64,000 nt of DNA from Gigaspora margarita (GCA_009809945.1 WTPW01002462.1:19545-83544); one strand, 5' to 3'. Counted from the stretch's first letter, positions 12,501 to 24,138 are shown. Notes: generated by a model not told the origin, from the letters alone. A program made the numbers and translations.

Positions 12501-15060
12501 ACCTATTCTTGAATATTATATACACAATACTGTCCTTACCTATTCAACATGCAATAAAATTCTTTCCCAATATCTTACTGTTGCTAAGCATAAATCAAAA
12601 CTAGCAAGAACCATACCCAATAGTACTATGCTAAACTACAATATCTATGGAATCAAAAACATTTGGGATATACAATTGCAATACCATCTCTTGCTCTTTT
12701 GCTTCGACTTAATGACTCATACCTTCTTGGTAATAGTACACATATCTGACTACAACAACTACAAAATAACTTATAGTCTACTACTAATATACTACAATAC
12801 TCTAACTCTCTTATCGATAGTCCTAACAAATATTCTACTACTTTCAAAATAATTTTATTACTTAAGCATTTAGAATTTTCTATTGCAGTACACTCAGAAA
12901 TTTTACGCCCTTTTACTATCAACTTACCCTATACCCACTTGAATCTTTACTACATGATCACCCCCAATATATAACCTTCAAATGTCAACTATGTTCCAAA
13001 CACATTATATTCTTAGAACAACTTACTTCCTATGACAACACAATACTTATAGCTTGGTTACACATTTCTTCTAGAATTCTTAATCTTATATCAGGAAAAA
13101 AACCAAACTAGTTTTGTACACTAGAAAATAAAATTCTATTTAACACTTCCACTTACCAAATTAATACCTCTCTCCATCTTTCCAATACTAATTCACTCTC
13201 ATTCCAAACTGGCCACTTCAACCCCAAATCTAAACCATGGCTAATATCTTACTCAGATCAAGAAATTATAATTGGAAAAGCTCGACGTTTTAATCATTCT
13301 ACAAATACAATCTCTATAACACATTGGAAAATATATGCTGATCTTAGCCTTATATCTTTATATCCTATACCAGATGCACACTGTACTCCCTGTTTAGAAT
13401 GTACTCTAAACTCAAACAGGATTCAAAATACATGTACCCTAGATATATCAGCTACATTATCTACTAAATTTCTTGGTAGAAAAACCTATACCCAATCTAC
13501 AAACAAATTTCAACTCAATGCTAACTACTTAGATCTACTATACTCTATTGCTTCTTGCTATTTTATTAATATTCTACCTCTTCCTCAAATTACAATATAT
13601 AATAACCCTATTTTAGATATCTTTTTAAATTCCTCCGCTACTTCAAAACTTCAAACTATAGCACAATCTAATGCTATATTCTCAAACTTTTCCTTTTATA
13701 CTAATGGTTCTGTAGTTAACATTTCTGATCCAAGATGCACTATGGGAATTGCATGGATCCAGGTTTTTGATAACCAGATCTCCCATTCCTTCTCTGCACA
13801 AATTCAAAACTGGCTATCATCATATAAAGCAGAATTAATTGCTATATTATCAGCAATTAGCACATGTCCTCGAAATAGCAATATACATATATATACTGAC
13901 TCCTTATCCATTATTTCAAAATACAATACTTTAAACTCACAAATACAAAACTACAACAAACTTTACTCTTACAACTACTGGCCTATCTGGCATACTCTTT
14001 ATAATCTTATCAAATCACTCTCTCTAAATATCATATTCCATAAAGTACAGGCACATAGTAATGATATATACAACAACAAAGCTGATGAACTTGCAAAAAA
14101 TCACTATCTNTCACCTATTTTAGAATTTCAACCTNACAATNTATACAACCCCTCCTTTAGTCTCATTTACAAAAAATATAATATAGAACAACCTACACAA
14201 CATGCTATCAAAAATATTTGCAATACACACATAATTGCTATGTGGTCCTCCCAACATAGAATTTAACAAATTATTCCTATAGCCCAACAAATAGATTGGA
14301 ATGCAACCTGGCTATACCTTAACTACAATCATAAATGCACTTATAACTATACCAATTTCTAGCTCAGCTCTCAAAAATCTTTTCATATTAAATGCATGCT
14401 ACACATGCTCCCTACTCTTTCATATTTTCTTTCTATTAATTTTGCAAATATACATCCTACTTGCATTACATGCAACCAAACTGATCATGGATTCCATTGG
14501 CTACTTTGCCCAAACTCAAATAGCATTTCAAATATTATCCAAATATAATTACACAATACTCTTTTTCAGATTTACCAGATCTATCTCTTAATGAACTACA
14601 ACAGCTACACAACAATCTTTTAGCCTATTACTGCCTTTCACCTACACAATCTACACCATTCAATACTACAACTTTCTATACTAAAATTCAGGGTTACATT
14701 CCAAAATCACTCATCAATATTATCTCTCAACATACTTCTTACAAAAATGCAACCAATACTATTATCAAGCTCCTCTTACTTATTTCACAAAGGATCCTTG
14801 AACAATTATGGAAACCATACTATATAAATTTAGCATATTGGAAATCTACACAGGCTTTACCCCAATCCTATACTATATCTACCAAACCTCTATATACCTC
14901 TCGTTACAACAGAGCCTTATATACTTATAGTTGCATTTGTGGCTTACCAGATCAACAATATGAAAATAATAATAGCACATGTTCACCTTTGGGCTTAGCA
15001 CTCAGAAAAATAGAAATCTGGTCATACAACTGGATAATATATAGCTTCCCAACTAACTCT
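9547..15060 (+). pseudogene. LINE-1 ORF2: endonuclease / RT / RNase H
   Basis: The polyprotein copies the element by target-primed reverse transcription. One frame (9547-12852) carries, in order, endonuclease motifs ATHNVQGYN (about 9870), SITETKL, ILGDFNTSP (10275), HIDYI and THSDH (10512), then the RT with YEVQDGIDQGETITPLFWHI and the catalytic AYMDDT box (about 12150); motif A reads DM.KAYDSV (11814). At least eight in-frame stops break it. A different frame gives RNase H (13690-14110): KAELIAIL, IYTDS and VQAHSNDIYNNKADELAK. The first RNase H acid is Asn (FYTNGS, codon 13703-13705) instead of Asp. A C-terminal block near 14290-14520 keeps the Cys/His pattern CITCNQTDHGFHWLLC. It cannot make a functional protein. 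Confidence 0.85.
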
Positions 15061-15489
15061 ATTCTTCATATTCAAATCTAGGTGAGTTTTAACTACTCTA
15101 GTAGGTTTAGGTTGCAGAAAAATTAGTTAGAATTTTTCTATCTATAGTCTGAGTCTTAATTCTTGTATAATTAATAATTGTAATTTGAGAAACCCCATGA
15201 GAAATCTCACATATTTTATTAATAAAGATAAAGGCAAAACTCACCTTAAACACCAAAAAAAAAAAAATAAAAAAAAATAATAATAAAAACTTCTACAATT
15301 TGAATGAAACTTTCAAAATATGTGTATTTTGTTCTCCCAAATAAGTTTACTTAAGCAGATTTTATCAATTACATAGTACAATTTTAATTTTACTATGTAG
15401 TGACTACTTGCGATCATTGAATATATTCTGACTGGGTCTGACCTGACCTGACCCAGGTTGGGTTAGACCTGACCCAGCTAAGACCCCTA

Positions 15490-17030
15490 CTATATATTTT
15501 CTTCTTTATATAAATAAAAAAAAATAGCATAAAGACTAAAATACTTATATCTCATGATCCACTAGGCTAATTTTAATGGTTTAACCACTATTTTGATCAT
15601 GAGACCTCTTCTACAACCTTAATTAGAGGTTGAAACAAAATCAAAAATTCCAAAATTAAGCATCCTTTTCTTAACATTTAAATAATAAAGTAAATATATG
15701 CTTATAGTATATTTTTATGTATAGAACAAGTCTACTTAGAGCATATAGATATAATTAATTAGAAAATAACGAGAATCACTATTTTTTATAGTTTTATTAA
15801 TAAAATTATGAAAAATATCGTAATCCTCAAAATTTTCTAATAAATACTATAAGTAGTATTTTCTATATATAACAATACACTACATCAGTATGTATTTACT
15901 TTATAATTATAAAGTTCAAAAAAATGCTTAAATTTGAATTTTTGATTAAAATTTCCAAAATTAAGCATTTTCTTCTTAAAATTTAAATTATAAAGTAAAT
16001 ATATATTAATATAGTGTATTTTTATGCATAGAACAAGTCTACTATGAGTATAAAGAGTAAAATATTGAGGATTATAATATTTTTCAAAATTTTATTAATA
16101 AAATCAGCATTATTAAATTACACCATTAGTGTGTAGTACCACTATAATTTTTATTATGAGCTGCAGTTTAATGTAAAAATCAGGTGTAATGTAAATTTTT
16201 TAGATATTTTTTAAAATAACTATAATGCAAAAATTTGTTTATGAAATCATCTTTGAGGCTCTAACAAAAAAAATTTCTCATGAAATTTGGGTATAACTTA
16301 TACTTCTGCTCTATTCCAAACTTTAATACCAACTCTAATATTAATCAAAATTTACTTTTTGTTTTTATTTTAATTTGTAAATTACACAAATTTTATATTA
16401 CTAGTATTGAATACTACAGGTATGATATATTGTTTTTGAATAAAATTATAAAAAAGATATGTTCCTCAACATTTTACTAATTAAGATCTCTTTATGCTCT
16501 AAGTAGACTTGTTCACACATAAAAATACACCATATAGCACATAGTTATTTTATATTTTTAAATTTTAAGAAAAAGATGCTTAATTTTGAAATTTTTGATC
16601 AAAAATTCAAAATTAAGCATCTTTTCTTAAAATTTAAATTATAAAGTAAAAGTATATTGATATGATGTATTTTTATGTGTAGAACATGTTTATATAGCAT
16701 AAAAATAGTATTAATTAGTAACTGTTTGAGAATTATAATATTTTTCATAATTTTATTAATAAAATTATAAAAAATATTAGAAATATTATATTTATAACAC
16801 CCTATAATGCAAACTAGGTTATAATTATAGTTAAAGTTAGGGTTAGAATAAGAATTAGTTAAAGTTAGAGTTTATAATAAAATTGCAAAAGGAATATTTT
16901 TTGTTAGTAATGCAACAGGAGTTATCTAGTAAAATCTTGAGATATTTGAGAATTTTAATATAGTGTTATATAACATAGTGTTATAAATATAATTTTCCAA
17001 AATATTATTATTTTAAAATTTCTACTAAGT
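15490..17030. repeat. AT palindrome cluster inside outer element
   Basis: 15500-15650 is the right arm of the 8540-8684 palindrome. Then several related inverted half-units follow, each with aaaattaagcat, ttataaagtaaatatat and a tagaacaagtctac block (about 15655, 15905, 15955, 16500 and 16610). Arms at 16490-16600 and 16605-16710 face each other. 16120-16420 contains a TTAGGG-core family MITE (copy G: aatcaggtgtaatgtaaatt, gaggctctaacaaaaaaaat), and 16825-16880 another TTAGGG-like tract (gttagggttagaataag). No coding potential. Confidence 0.55.
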
Positions 17031-17036
17031 AAATCT

Positions 17037-17310
17037 CTTTTCAACCTTTAATTAAAGTTGTAGAAAAGAGCTTTCAATCAAAATAGTGGTTAAAGTATTA
17101 AAATCAGTCTAGTAAATCATAAGATATAAGTATTTTAGTCTTAATAGTTATTGTTTTCTTCTTTATTTATATAAAAAAGTCATAAAATCTAAAATACTTA
17201 TATCTCACAACTACTAGGTTGATTTTAATAGTTTAACTGCTATTTTAATTACAAACACTCTTTTACAACTTTTTTTAGAAGTTGAAAAAAGGTTTACTTA
17301 ATAAAGAAAA
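17037..17310. repeat. Intact palindrome (~270 bp)
   Basis: Arms: ctcttttcaacctttaatta..gatataagtattttagtc on the left, and its inverse ctaaaatacttatatctcac..ttttagaagttgaaaaaagg on the right, meeting near 17155. Same family as the split palindrome 8540-8684 / 15500-15650. It adjoins the right arm of the outer hAT-like element. Confidence 0.65.
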
Positions 17311-17590
17311 AATTTTTTGAAAAACACCAAATATAGAAATTCTAAAGTCAATAAAAAATATTTAGTAAACATATCTTTACTGTTTACTATGTTTTGTCAC
17401 TGAACCTGAACATGTTCATGAACCTTGAACTGAACCTGAACTGAACATGATATTGACTTAAAAGTTCAATATTGAACCTTAACTGAACATGATCTTGACT
17501 TAAAAGTTCAATATTGAACATAACTGAACTGAAACTAAACCTGAACCTGACCAAAGTTCAGTACAGGCTCATAGGAACACTAGCTTATAC

Positions 17591-18360
17591 AGTATTATAT
17601 AATTTTATTGTCAAGTGCTAGATATAGTAGCACCTTTATTTTCTATTTTTTGGTTTTCTTAAATTTTAAATAGTTTTCTTTTTGTTTGAATATATTTTCA
17701 GCTTTGGTTTTTTGTTTTTTTTTCATTTATGTATTGTTTGGCCCCTTAACCTTTTCTCTTTTTATTTTTCTTTATGAGAAGCTCAGCAAAAGAGTTTTTA
17801 AAAGGAGTAGATTTTGAAAAAGTAGTTGAGTACCTTGTTATACTTGGTGCTAACATATGATCACTTGCATATTGTAGGCTCTCAGATAACAAATATCAAT
17901 GTGACAATTATACTTGGACACTATTGTGGACAGCTGGGTACTAATATTAATAATTTGGATAGTCAGTTGTATTATATTGTGTAGTTTACAGTATTGTCTA
18001 ATAAATAGAGCAAAGATTATCAATAAAAAAAATTACAGTTAACTGTTTAGATTGATCATCCTTATAAGTAATAAAATTCAATTTATAGGCTGTTTTTATT
18101 AAAGAGGCTGCTAAAATTTATTTTTTTAGCATCTTTACTTCTAATAATATTTAAAAAAACTATTAACATTGAGTAAAACCATAGATAAAATATAGTAGTT
18201 CCATTGTTACTATCATTACTGCCAATCTAATTTATTTAAGTTACACTATTATAGATACCATATAAAATTTTGAAATAGAAATAATTTGCATGGGTTCCTT
18301 TTATTAAATCTATCGGAAATTTAAATTAAAATTTTTTTTAAACACCATCAGAATCAATAT
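17591..18360. other. AT-rich non-coding DNA
   Basis: No open frame with recognisable content. A pyrimidine-rich stretch (17625-17770) and a weak AATAAA..A-tract combination near 18000-18033 are the only notable points. Confidence 0.4.
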
Positions 18361-18369
18361 CTGAAACTG

Positions 18370-18560
18370 AATTACTGCATTTAATTGGTTAGTTTTCCAA
18401 TATTAGTTATGATTAGAGATGTGTTTAATCTATTATAGTTAGTTTTGGCCAGTTATTATTAACTATAGACATATAACTGGCTAAGTGCAGTTGGTTATAC
18501 TAGCTAAATAGCTGACTATAGTTGATCAATTATTTTACTATATAAAGGTTCTTTGATCCT
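18370..18560. repeat. Motif array 'agttggttatactagcta'
   Basis: Repeated, partly self-complementary words: ttagttttggccagttatta, ataactggctaagtgcagtt, ggttatactagctaaatagc. Similar words recur at 19070-19250 (gactggttataca, tagtcggttagcta, ctagaattgggtatggctat), so the two blocks may be the facing subterminal arrays of one element. TAGAGATGTG at 18413 resembles a hAT end, but I could not find its partner or a duplication. Confidence 0.35.
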
Positions 18561-18713
18561 TTAATCAAAGTGGTAGGGCCAATTATTTTTGATTCTAATA
18601 TGGTTAGATCATCAAAATTGGTTTTGTGGTTCTTGAGATAAATGAGATTAAAGCATGAAAATAAGAATCAACAAATTTACAATTATACAAAGAACTGTAT
18701 TCCATGAAACAGT

Positions 18714-19000
18714 GAATTTGATGTTCATTTTAGGTCAAATGAGCCTTTATTTGACCCACTTCAGGTTCAAATAAACCGAAGCCAGGTTCATTTGACCACA
18801 CTTCGGATTCAAATAAACCCAATTTGTGTTCATTTGACACCATTTTGGGTTCAAATAAACCCAGCCAGTTCATTTGACCACACTTCAGGTCAAATGAATC
18901 CAAGCCGGGTTGATTTGACTCCACTTCAGGTTCAAGTGAATTCAATGACCCAAGCTGGTTTAATGAACCAAAGCCAGGTTCATTTAATTTTACTTTAGAA
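18714..19000. repeat. Tandem degenerate 'ggttcatttgacc/ggttcaaataaacc' array
   Basis: About seven alternations of two half-words (ggttcaaataaacc, ggttcatttgacc, cacttcaggtcaaatga) with a period near 35-40 bp. Open frames exist on both strands over it (18730-18945, 18792-18998) only because the period and composition avoid stops; the peptides are repeat-encoded. It resembles the body arrays of the hAT-like elements, but no ends were identified. Confidence 0.6.
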
Positions 19001-19700
19001 CTTATTAAAACAGCTGTAACTTGAACTCCATATCAAATATCAGCCTGTTTTTGTAGTATGGGAAACCACCGACTGGTTATACACGTGTAGTTGGTACAGT
19101 CAGTTACATATAGCCTTTATGGGATCTTCCGCTTATCAGGCTGTCTGTGTGGATCTGTTTTTAAATCTGGTATCGGCTAAAATTTAGTCGGTTAGCTAAG
19201 CCCCCCTGACCAACTAGAATTGGGTATGGCTATAGTTCTAGCCGTTTGTACATACGTACTGTATGTTCGTACGTATTTTTAGATTGATAAGAACCCTGAA
19301 TGTGATCAGGGCAATAGCAATTTTGCACCAACCTTTAGTTTACGGTATTACCAATCGCAAATCTTTTTTTCATTAGAGTTTCAAAATTAAGGAAGAACTT
19401 AAAATTTTTATTTGTTTTGAAATTATGATATCAGAAAATTAAATAGGGTGCATACAAATATGAAATTTATAAACTTTTTTTAAAAAAAAGTGAAGTTAAA
19501 TATCACTCAATTTGAAATAAATATGTCACTTATTTTGAAACCCTTCATTATAAATATTTATGGACACATCCAAATTAAGTTGTAAAATTCAGAATATTCA
19601 ACAGGTGTCAATTAAATACGTGCAAGTTGGCTATGTAAATTCGGGTAAAGAATACTAAAAATTATTAGAAAGTAGGATCCGTAATAAGCAGTGTCGGGTT
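19001..19700. other. Non-coding, mixed composition
   Basis: Contains the second half of the ggttata/ctagc motif array (19070-19250) and a near-palindromic tacgtac cluster at 19251-19277 (acatacgtactgtatgttcg). Nothing coding. 19281-19700 is AT-rich without a feature. Confidence 0.35.
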
Positions 19701-19734
19701 AGTGTTTAGTTTGGATTTTTATTTTTAGGTCTAA

Positions 19735-19925
19735 TATCTTGTGGACAGTTTTGTATATTGGACAAAATTCAGAAATTGGACATTTGGACCTTTGATCGGA
19801 CATCCAATATAATGTCCAATCGTGATTTTTGGGCATTTTTCCAATTGTATCTTGACGTACAATGTCCATTGAACGTCGAATGTCCAATCCAGATCATTGG
19901 GCATGACAACTCTGCTTGTGGGTTT
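19735..19925. repeat. Motif array 'attggacatt'
   Basis: About eight variants of a ggacatt/aatgtcc word in both orientations (tattggacaaa, attggacatttggacc, ggacatccaatataatgtcc, aatgtccattgaacg, aatgtccaatcc). Overlapping open frames on both strands here are by-products of the array. It looks like the body of another motif-array MITE; ends not recognised. Confidence 0.5.
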
Positions 19926-20024
19926 GGCTTTTTGAACAGGCCCAATGGGGCTGGTAAATTCTAGTAAAAATATTAAAAAAAATCCATAAGTCACACTCCT
20001 AGCAGTTTTAAGTGAATACACATG

Positions 20025-20155
20025 TAGGGATGGCAGCAAAATGAGTTTTATTGATTTAAATCAAGTGACGTTTATTTTTGAATATTTGTATACGACGTTT
20101 GAACATATTTAAATCATAAACATCACATGATTTAGATTAGTAAAAATCATCACTA
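20025..20155. mobile_element. Short hAT-like MITE (131 bp)
   Basis: Starts TAGGGATGGCAGC and ends ATGATTTTTACTAATC inverse, i.e. ..aatcatcacta. Inside the ends are facing words gatttaaatcaagtgacgtt and aaatcataaacatcacatga. The 8-bp flanks (tacacatg; ttgatata) do not match, so transposition is inferred only from end structure. Confidence 0.45.
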
Positions 20156-20339
20156 TTGATATATGTTTGCTGCAGTGTATGGAATGAAAATTCTCTTTCT
20201 TGCATCTTTTGTAAGCTGTTTTAGGGGGTATTTTGAATTAGACCTACGTAGGTCTTTTGGTTAGTGCACTATGGTATTCATGTGTACAGTATATAAATCA
20301 TATGAACAAATTTAGTTCAATTTCCGTTATCTGCATCAG

Positions 20340-20710
20340 ATGGCTTGGACATATTTGTTATCTCAATACAGTAGCGACTTATTTTGGATTGAAAATTCTA
20401 AGATTTCTAAGCTTGTGCATGTAAACGGTTGGATAAATTTGTTAGTAATTAGCGGAAATTATTTAATCGACTTATTGGCTAAACTTTTCATTGATTTACC
20501 TTTTTATATTATCATCAACATCGATGAATTATTATCTTATTATACTAAAAATCTTCTGTGCAAATGAAAAGCGCGTTTTGGTTTTTTTGTTGGCTTGTAA
20601 TAGTATTGTAAATTCTGAAAAAGAAAAACCATATTTTTATCCTTTCGTTGATCCATCATTTTCTTTTTATTATATAATTTATCGCCATAGTGATATGTCG
20701 CTAGTCTAAT
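20340..20710 (+). pseudogene. Weak overlapping open frames, unidentified
   Basis: Two short frames (20340-20567, 75 codons; 20491-20709, 72 codons) lie in less AT-biased DNA and overlap in different phases, as in a frame-shifted relic. I recognise no domain: the peptides are Leu/Ile-rich with no conserved motif. The second frame runs into the MITE palindrome at 20674. May be chance. Confidence 0.2.
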
Positions 20711-20828
20711 AGTCCTATATGCGGAGATTCAAACTGTGCTTATAAATCATTAATCTTATTGATTTGTAAGCACAGTTTGAAACTCCGCATAGACTAGTAA
20801 TACACCGCTACGGCGATACATTATAATA
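20674..20828. mobile_element. Near-perfect hairpin MITE (~155 bp)
   Basis: Two arms of about 65 bases separated by a short loop: gcggagattcaaactgtgct on the left, agcacagtttgaaactccgc on the right. The outer ends (ttatcgccatagtgatatgt; inverse of acaccgctacggcgataca) match the terminal words of the TTAGGG-core MITE copy B (cattgccatggcgataaat), suggesting mobilisation by the same enzyme. An (ATT)n microsatellite follows at 20838-20874. Confidence 0.7.
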
Positions 20829-20879
20829 TCCTTATTAATTATTAGTATTATTATTATTATTATTATTATTATTTCGATT

Positions 20880-22090
20880 TAGGTAATTATAATAAAGATG
20901 CCTGTTCGAGCATTAATTGCAATCAATAGTCAATTTATCGCAATGGGGGTTTCAAAGTTAAAAAAAAAGAAAAAGACGTATTTGAAAGTAAATAGGAATT
21001 TGAAAAATCATATTTGTGCTTCAAAATTTTGAAATTGGAAAGTGAAATGGAATTGTTTGGAGATCCCTTCATGAAATCGGTTGGAATCAGTGTAGTTATT
21101 ATTACATTATCGTTATTACAAATATTACTGCGTACAATGACGAATATTACTTTACAAAAAAAATAAAGTTTATTCAAATTTTCAAAGTATTTTTTAAAAT
21201 ATTCGGGTTATTATTAAATTGACGATAATTCAATAATGCATCCAAAAAGAACATTTAAACAAACCACCAAAGAACAAAAACTTGAGATGGTCATTTTTGT
21301 AGAAAATCGATATTAGCGATGGAAAAGCAGCATAATTAATGATTTGGCTTCCGATATCAGATAAGTGACGTATTTACTTCAATATATAAGATATATAAAT
21401 CTTATATTTTTAACATATAGATTTATTTACATAATCATTGACCGGTAAATATTTATCAAAAAAAAGTTAATTTTATTAGGCCGCGCAAATAAATAAAATT
21501 GGCTCTCGTAACCCGGCCATGTGAATTTTTTTAAAAAGTCAAATGTAATTTATATTAGTATATAGGGTTTATATTTGGTACTGTAACGAATTATTTTTAT
21601 TTTTATTTTTTTTATGTTGTAAATAACCTGATGCATGACGAAAGTCATGCTAAGGTTATTATCGCGAGGATCTTCACATGTAACAAAGCCCCAGAGAAAG
21701 GCTTATGAAATTACTATTTATAGTTAGTTAGTGAATAAGATGGAAATAGATGAGATATAAAAGATTAAGAAAGAATTTTTGGACGATAAGTGCTTTTTCT
21801 TCGCTTCCTGACTTTGGTCTGGCTCTTTTGTGGGTAATCCCACCTGGCCCTCCCCTGAAGAAGAAAAAAAATATATAGAAGAATGAATGGGTAAAAATTA
21901 ATAAAGTGTATGGGGAAAACTAGAAAATGAGTTGTAAAAAGCAACTTGACTTACAACACATTGATGTTTAGTATAGAAAGGAGTAATTTTAGCAGTCTAT
22001 TTAAAATATTATGATTTGGCGAGTATACTTATTTTACAGTACTACATTTACTGTTTATCACTTACACAATGCACTAACAAAATCTTTAAT
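20880..22090. other. Non-coding; one possible HTH-like peptide relic
   Basis: 21237-21312 encodes MHPKRTFKQTTKEQKLEMV followed by broken sequence; a basic N-terminus of this kind occurs in helix-turn-helix transposases, but the fragment is too short to name. 21639-21657 forms a small hairpin (gcatgacgaaagtcatgc). 21780-21860 is a G+C-richer patch. Nothing else stands out. Confidence 0.25.
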
Positions 22091-22095
22091 TTAAT

Positions 22096-22306
22096 GAAAA
22101 AAAGAAAGAGGAAGAAAAGGAGAAAAAAGGAAAATAGAAGAGAAAAGAAAAAGGAATAGAAAAAAGAGAAAAGGAAATAAAGAAAGAAAAGGAAAGAAAA
22201 AGAGAAAAGGAAAGAAAAGAGAAAAGAATAAGAAAAAAGGAGAGAAAGAAAAAGAGAAAAGAAAAGAAAAGGAAAAGGAAAGAAAGAAAATGCAAAAAAG
22301 AGAAAG
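22096..22306 (+). repeat. ~210-nt polypurine tract
   Basis: The plus strand is almost pure A/G (gaaagaggaagaaaaggaga and similar) with only a few pyrimidines. The minus strand gives long Phe/Leu/Ser-rich open frames (e.g. 22048-22419) that are composition artefacts. Such tracts can form triplex DNA (known property), but nothing here tests that. Confidence 0.8.
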
Positions 22307-22339
22307 AAAATACAAGATACAACAGAATATAAATATGAG

Positions 22340-22915
22340 AGAATAAAAGTGAGATGCTCGGGGACATGCTTGCTGACTTGTGGGTGGTCTTGCTCAGCAA
22401 CTTGCTCCACGATGCTCATCTGATGTTTAGTAGTAATAATATGAAAAGTTATTATAAAAATGAATATATTAGAATAAAATATGAGAGAATGAAAGTGAGA
22501 TGCTCTGGGACATGCTTGCTGACTTGTGGGTGGTCTTGCTCAGCAACTTGCTCCATGACACTCATTTGATGTTTAGTAGTAGTAATATAAAAAAGTTATT
22601 GTAAAAATGAATATATAAGATACAGAAGAATAGAAATATGAGAGAATGAAAGTGAGATGCTTGAGGATGTGCTTGCTGACTTGTGGGTGGTCTTGCTTAG
22701 CAGCTTGCTCCACAACGCTCATCTGATGTTTGGTAGTGTAATATGAAAAAGTTATTGTAAAAATGAAAATGAGATGCAACAGAGAATGGAATATGAGAGA
22801 ATGAAAGTGATATACTTGGAGATGTACTTGCTGACTTGTGGGTGGTCTTGCTCAGCAACTTGCTGCATGATACTCATCTGATATTTAGTAGTAATATGAA
22901 AAATTATTATAAAAA
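22340..22915 (+). repeat. Minisatellite, four ~140-bp units
   Basis: Units start near 22340, 22482, 22636 and 22800. Each contains gaatgaaagtgagatgct, then gcttgctgacttgtgggtgg, tcttgctcagcaacttgctc, then catctgatgtttagtagtaa and an AT-rich spacer. Divergence is about 10-15% by eye. 22916-23319 to its right has no gene or repeat I can name. Confidence 0.85.
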
Positions 22916-23589
22916 GTTTAGTACTACAATGAGGGCACACTCTTTGCATTTTGACCATGTGGCATATCATACATGTTTTTGATCCTCTTTTTTGTCACCA
23001 TATGATCATTATGCAATACTTTGTATGCACACATTGAATTGAGTATTTTGTATAATAGAAGTATATAGGCACCTATGGCTGCAGCATAGCACTAATCCCA
23101 TTGTGTATTTTCATAATTTTAATAAATTGATCTGAGTAAGAATAATATTTTTAAATCATGTACACAAATAATTGTAATAGGACTTGGTGGTTTAACCCCT
23201 GCAAGAACATATACACTTAAAATATCGAGTATATATGATTTCACAGACTTGTAAACAACCATGCCATGCATGTATATATTCAAATTAGAGTGTATACATT
23301 TACAAAAAAATGTACACACTGTAACAGTTAAATTTAGCTAGAGTAGTACAAACCTAAAATGAGGTTATACCAATTTTGTTTTTTGTTATTTTTATCAAAA
23401 TAATTTTAGTAGCTATTTTTAGTAAGATTAGCATCAATAAATCAAAAGAATCAAGAGAATTAATAGAATCAAAAGATTTGAAAGATTCAATTGAACAGAA
23501 GGAATTAATAGAATCAAAAGATTCAAAAGATTCAATTGATCAGAAGAAATTAATTGATTAGAAAATTAGTAAAGAATCTTAATTATCAG

Positions 23590-23596
23590 TATATAA
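23590..23596 (+). promoter_or_regulatory. TATA box of 5' LTR
   Basis: TATATAA, identical in position and context to 36592-36598 of the 3' LTR (ttatcagtatataagggctt). In the 5' LTR a 1.7-kb element is inserted 12 bases downstream, so the core promoter is separated from the original transcribed region. Confidence 0.6.
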
Positions 23597-24138
23597 GGGC
23601 TTCAAGCTAGGGCTCGAAGTCCGGTTCGGGTCCGGTTTGGGTCCAGCCGGACCCGGACTCGAACCCGGACTCGTTCCATAAATTTTCAAATTTTCAGACC
23701 CAGACTCAAACCTGAACCCAAAGTACCGAACTCGAACCGGACTCAAACAGACATATAGGTTCGATCCGGGTCCGGTCCGAAGTTCGCGAACCTGTCTGGG
23801 TTCAGGATAGTTGAGTTACCACCCTAGTAGTAATAGGCAACGTGTGGGATCTGTGCATGATCCCGCGTGGGATGTGCGGGTTTAAAACCTCCCGCACAGA
23901 ATTTTTAATATAAGATTGTCTGGCCTGCGTTAGCATATCATCTGGCCCACATTAACAAATTATCCGGCCTGCTTTAACATAAGTGGGCCAATTCCTAATT
24001 AATATTTGATGTAAATAAAAATATTATGCATGCATTAACTTTTGATTTGTTTCTGGTTCCACATATATATGTACGTACTGTACGTACAGAGATAATGCGC
24101 AAACTGTATATTGAAANATAATTTTTAATTTGTCATTA

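Larger units (their letters stand above)
9084..15290 (+). mobile_element. LINE-1: decayed non-LTR retrotransposon
   Basis: About 6.2 kb, plus strand, inserted in a foldback MITE. Order: short ORF1-like frame, then APE-type endonuclease, reverse transcriptase, a linker, RNase H and a Cys/His-rich C-terminal part. There is an AATAAA word near 15220 (attaataaagataaagg) and an A-rich tail at 15254-15290. It is interrupted by many stops, frame changes and several N runs. Endonuclease plus RT plus RNase H puts it in the I/Tad-like side of LINEs; exact clade not determinable here. Confidence 0.85.
8848..15418. mobile_element. Foldback MITE split by LINE-1
   Basis: The left half (8848 to about 9083) starts gctacatagtaaagtctaaa; the right half (about 15283-15418) ends tttactatgtagtgac. 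Together they match the unbroken copy at 32810-33147 (aagtaaacttgtttggaaga / tcttctgaacaagtttactt and so on). LINE-1 lies between them. The sequence aatattaaaaacttt at the left junction recurs as aataataaaaacttc at the right, as expected for a LINE target duplication. Confidence 0.7.
8685..15489. mobile_element. hAT-like element, second layer, gacctgggt array
   Basis: Ends TAGGGCTCTTAG (8685) and CTAAGACCCCTA (15489), with identical 8-bp duplications CTATATAT (8677-8684 and 15490-15497). Bodies adjoining each end are arrays of a different motif from the outer element: gacctgggtctgacccaac and related words at 8690-8840 and 15430-15480. It sits inside the 8286-17582 element and is itself split by the foldback MITE and LINE-1. 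Confidence 0.85.
8286..17582. mobile_element. hAT-like non-autonomous element, outer layer of nest
   Basis: Ends TAGGGTTCCAAGG (8286) and ..ATAGGAACACTA (17582) are flanked by identical 8-bp duplications GCTTATAC (8278-8285 and 17583-17590). Subterminal arms are filled with a degenerate motif array, aggttcaggttcaggtt on the left (about 8300-8480) and gaacctgaactgaacatg on the right (about 17395-17560). The arms stay inverted copies further in (acaaaacatagtaaatattt / aatatttagtaaacatat). 8-bp duplications and TAGGG ends fit hAT-type transposition. Most of the present length is later insertions; no transposase is visible. Confidence 0.85.

Noticed and set aside
18730..18998. Protein genes with repeats of Asn/Pro-Glu-Val type
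   Set aside because: Open on both strands only because of the 35-40-bp array; no other coding sign.
22048..22419. Long minus-strand open frames rich in Phe, Leu and Ser
   Set aside because: They are the complement of a polypurine tract; composition alone keeps them open and there are three in different phases.
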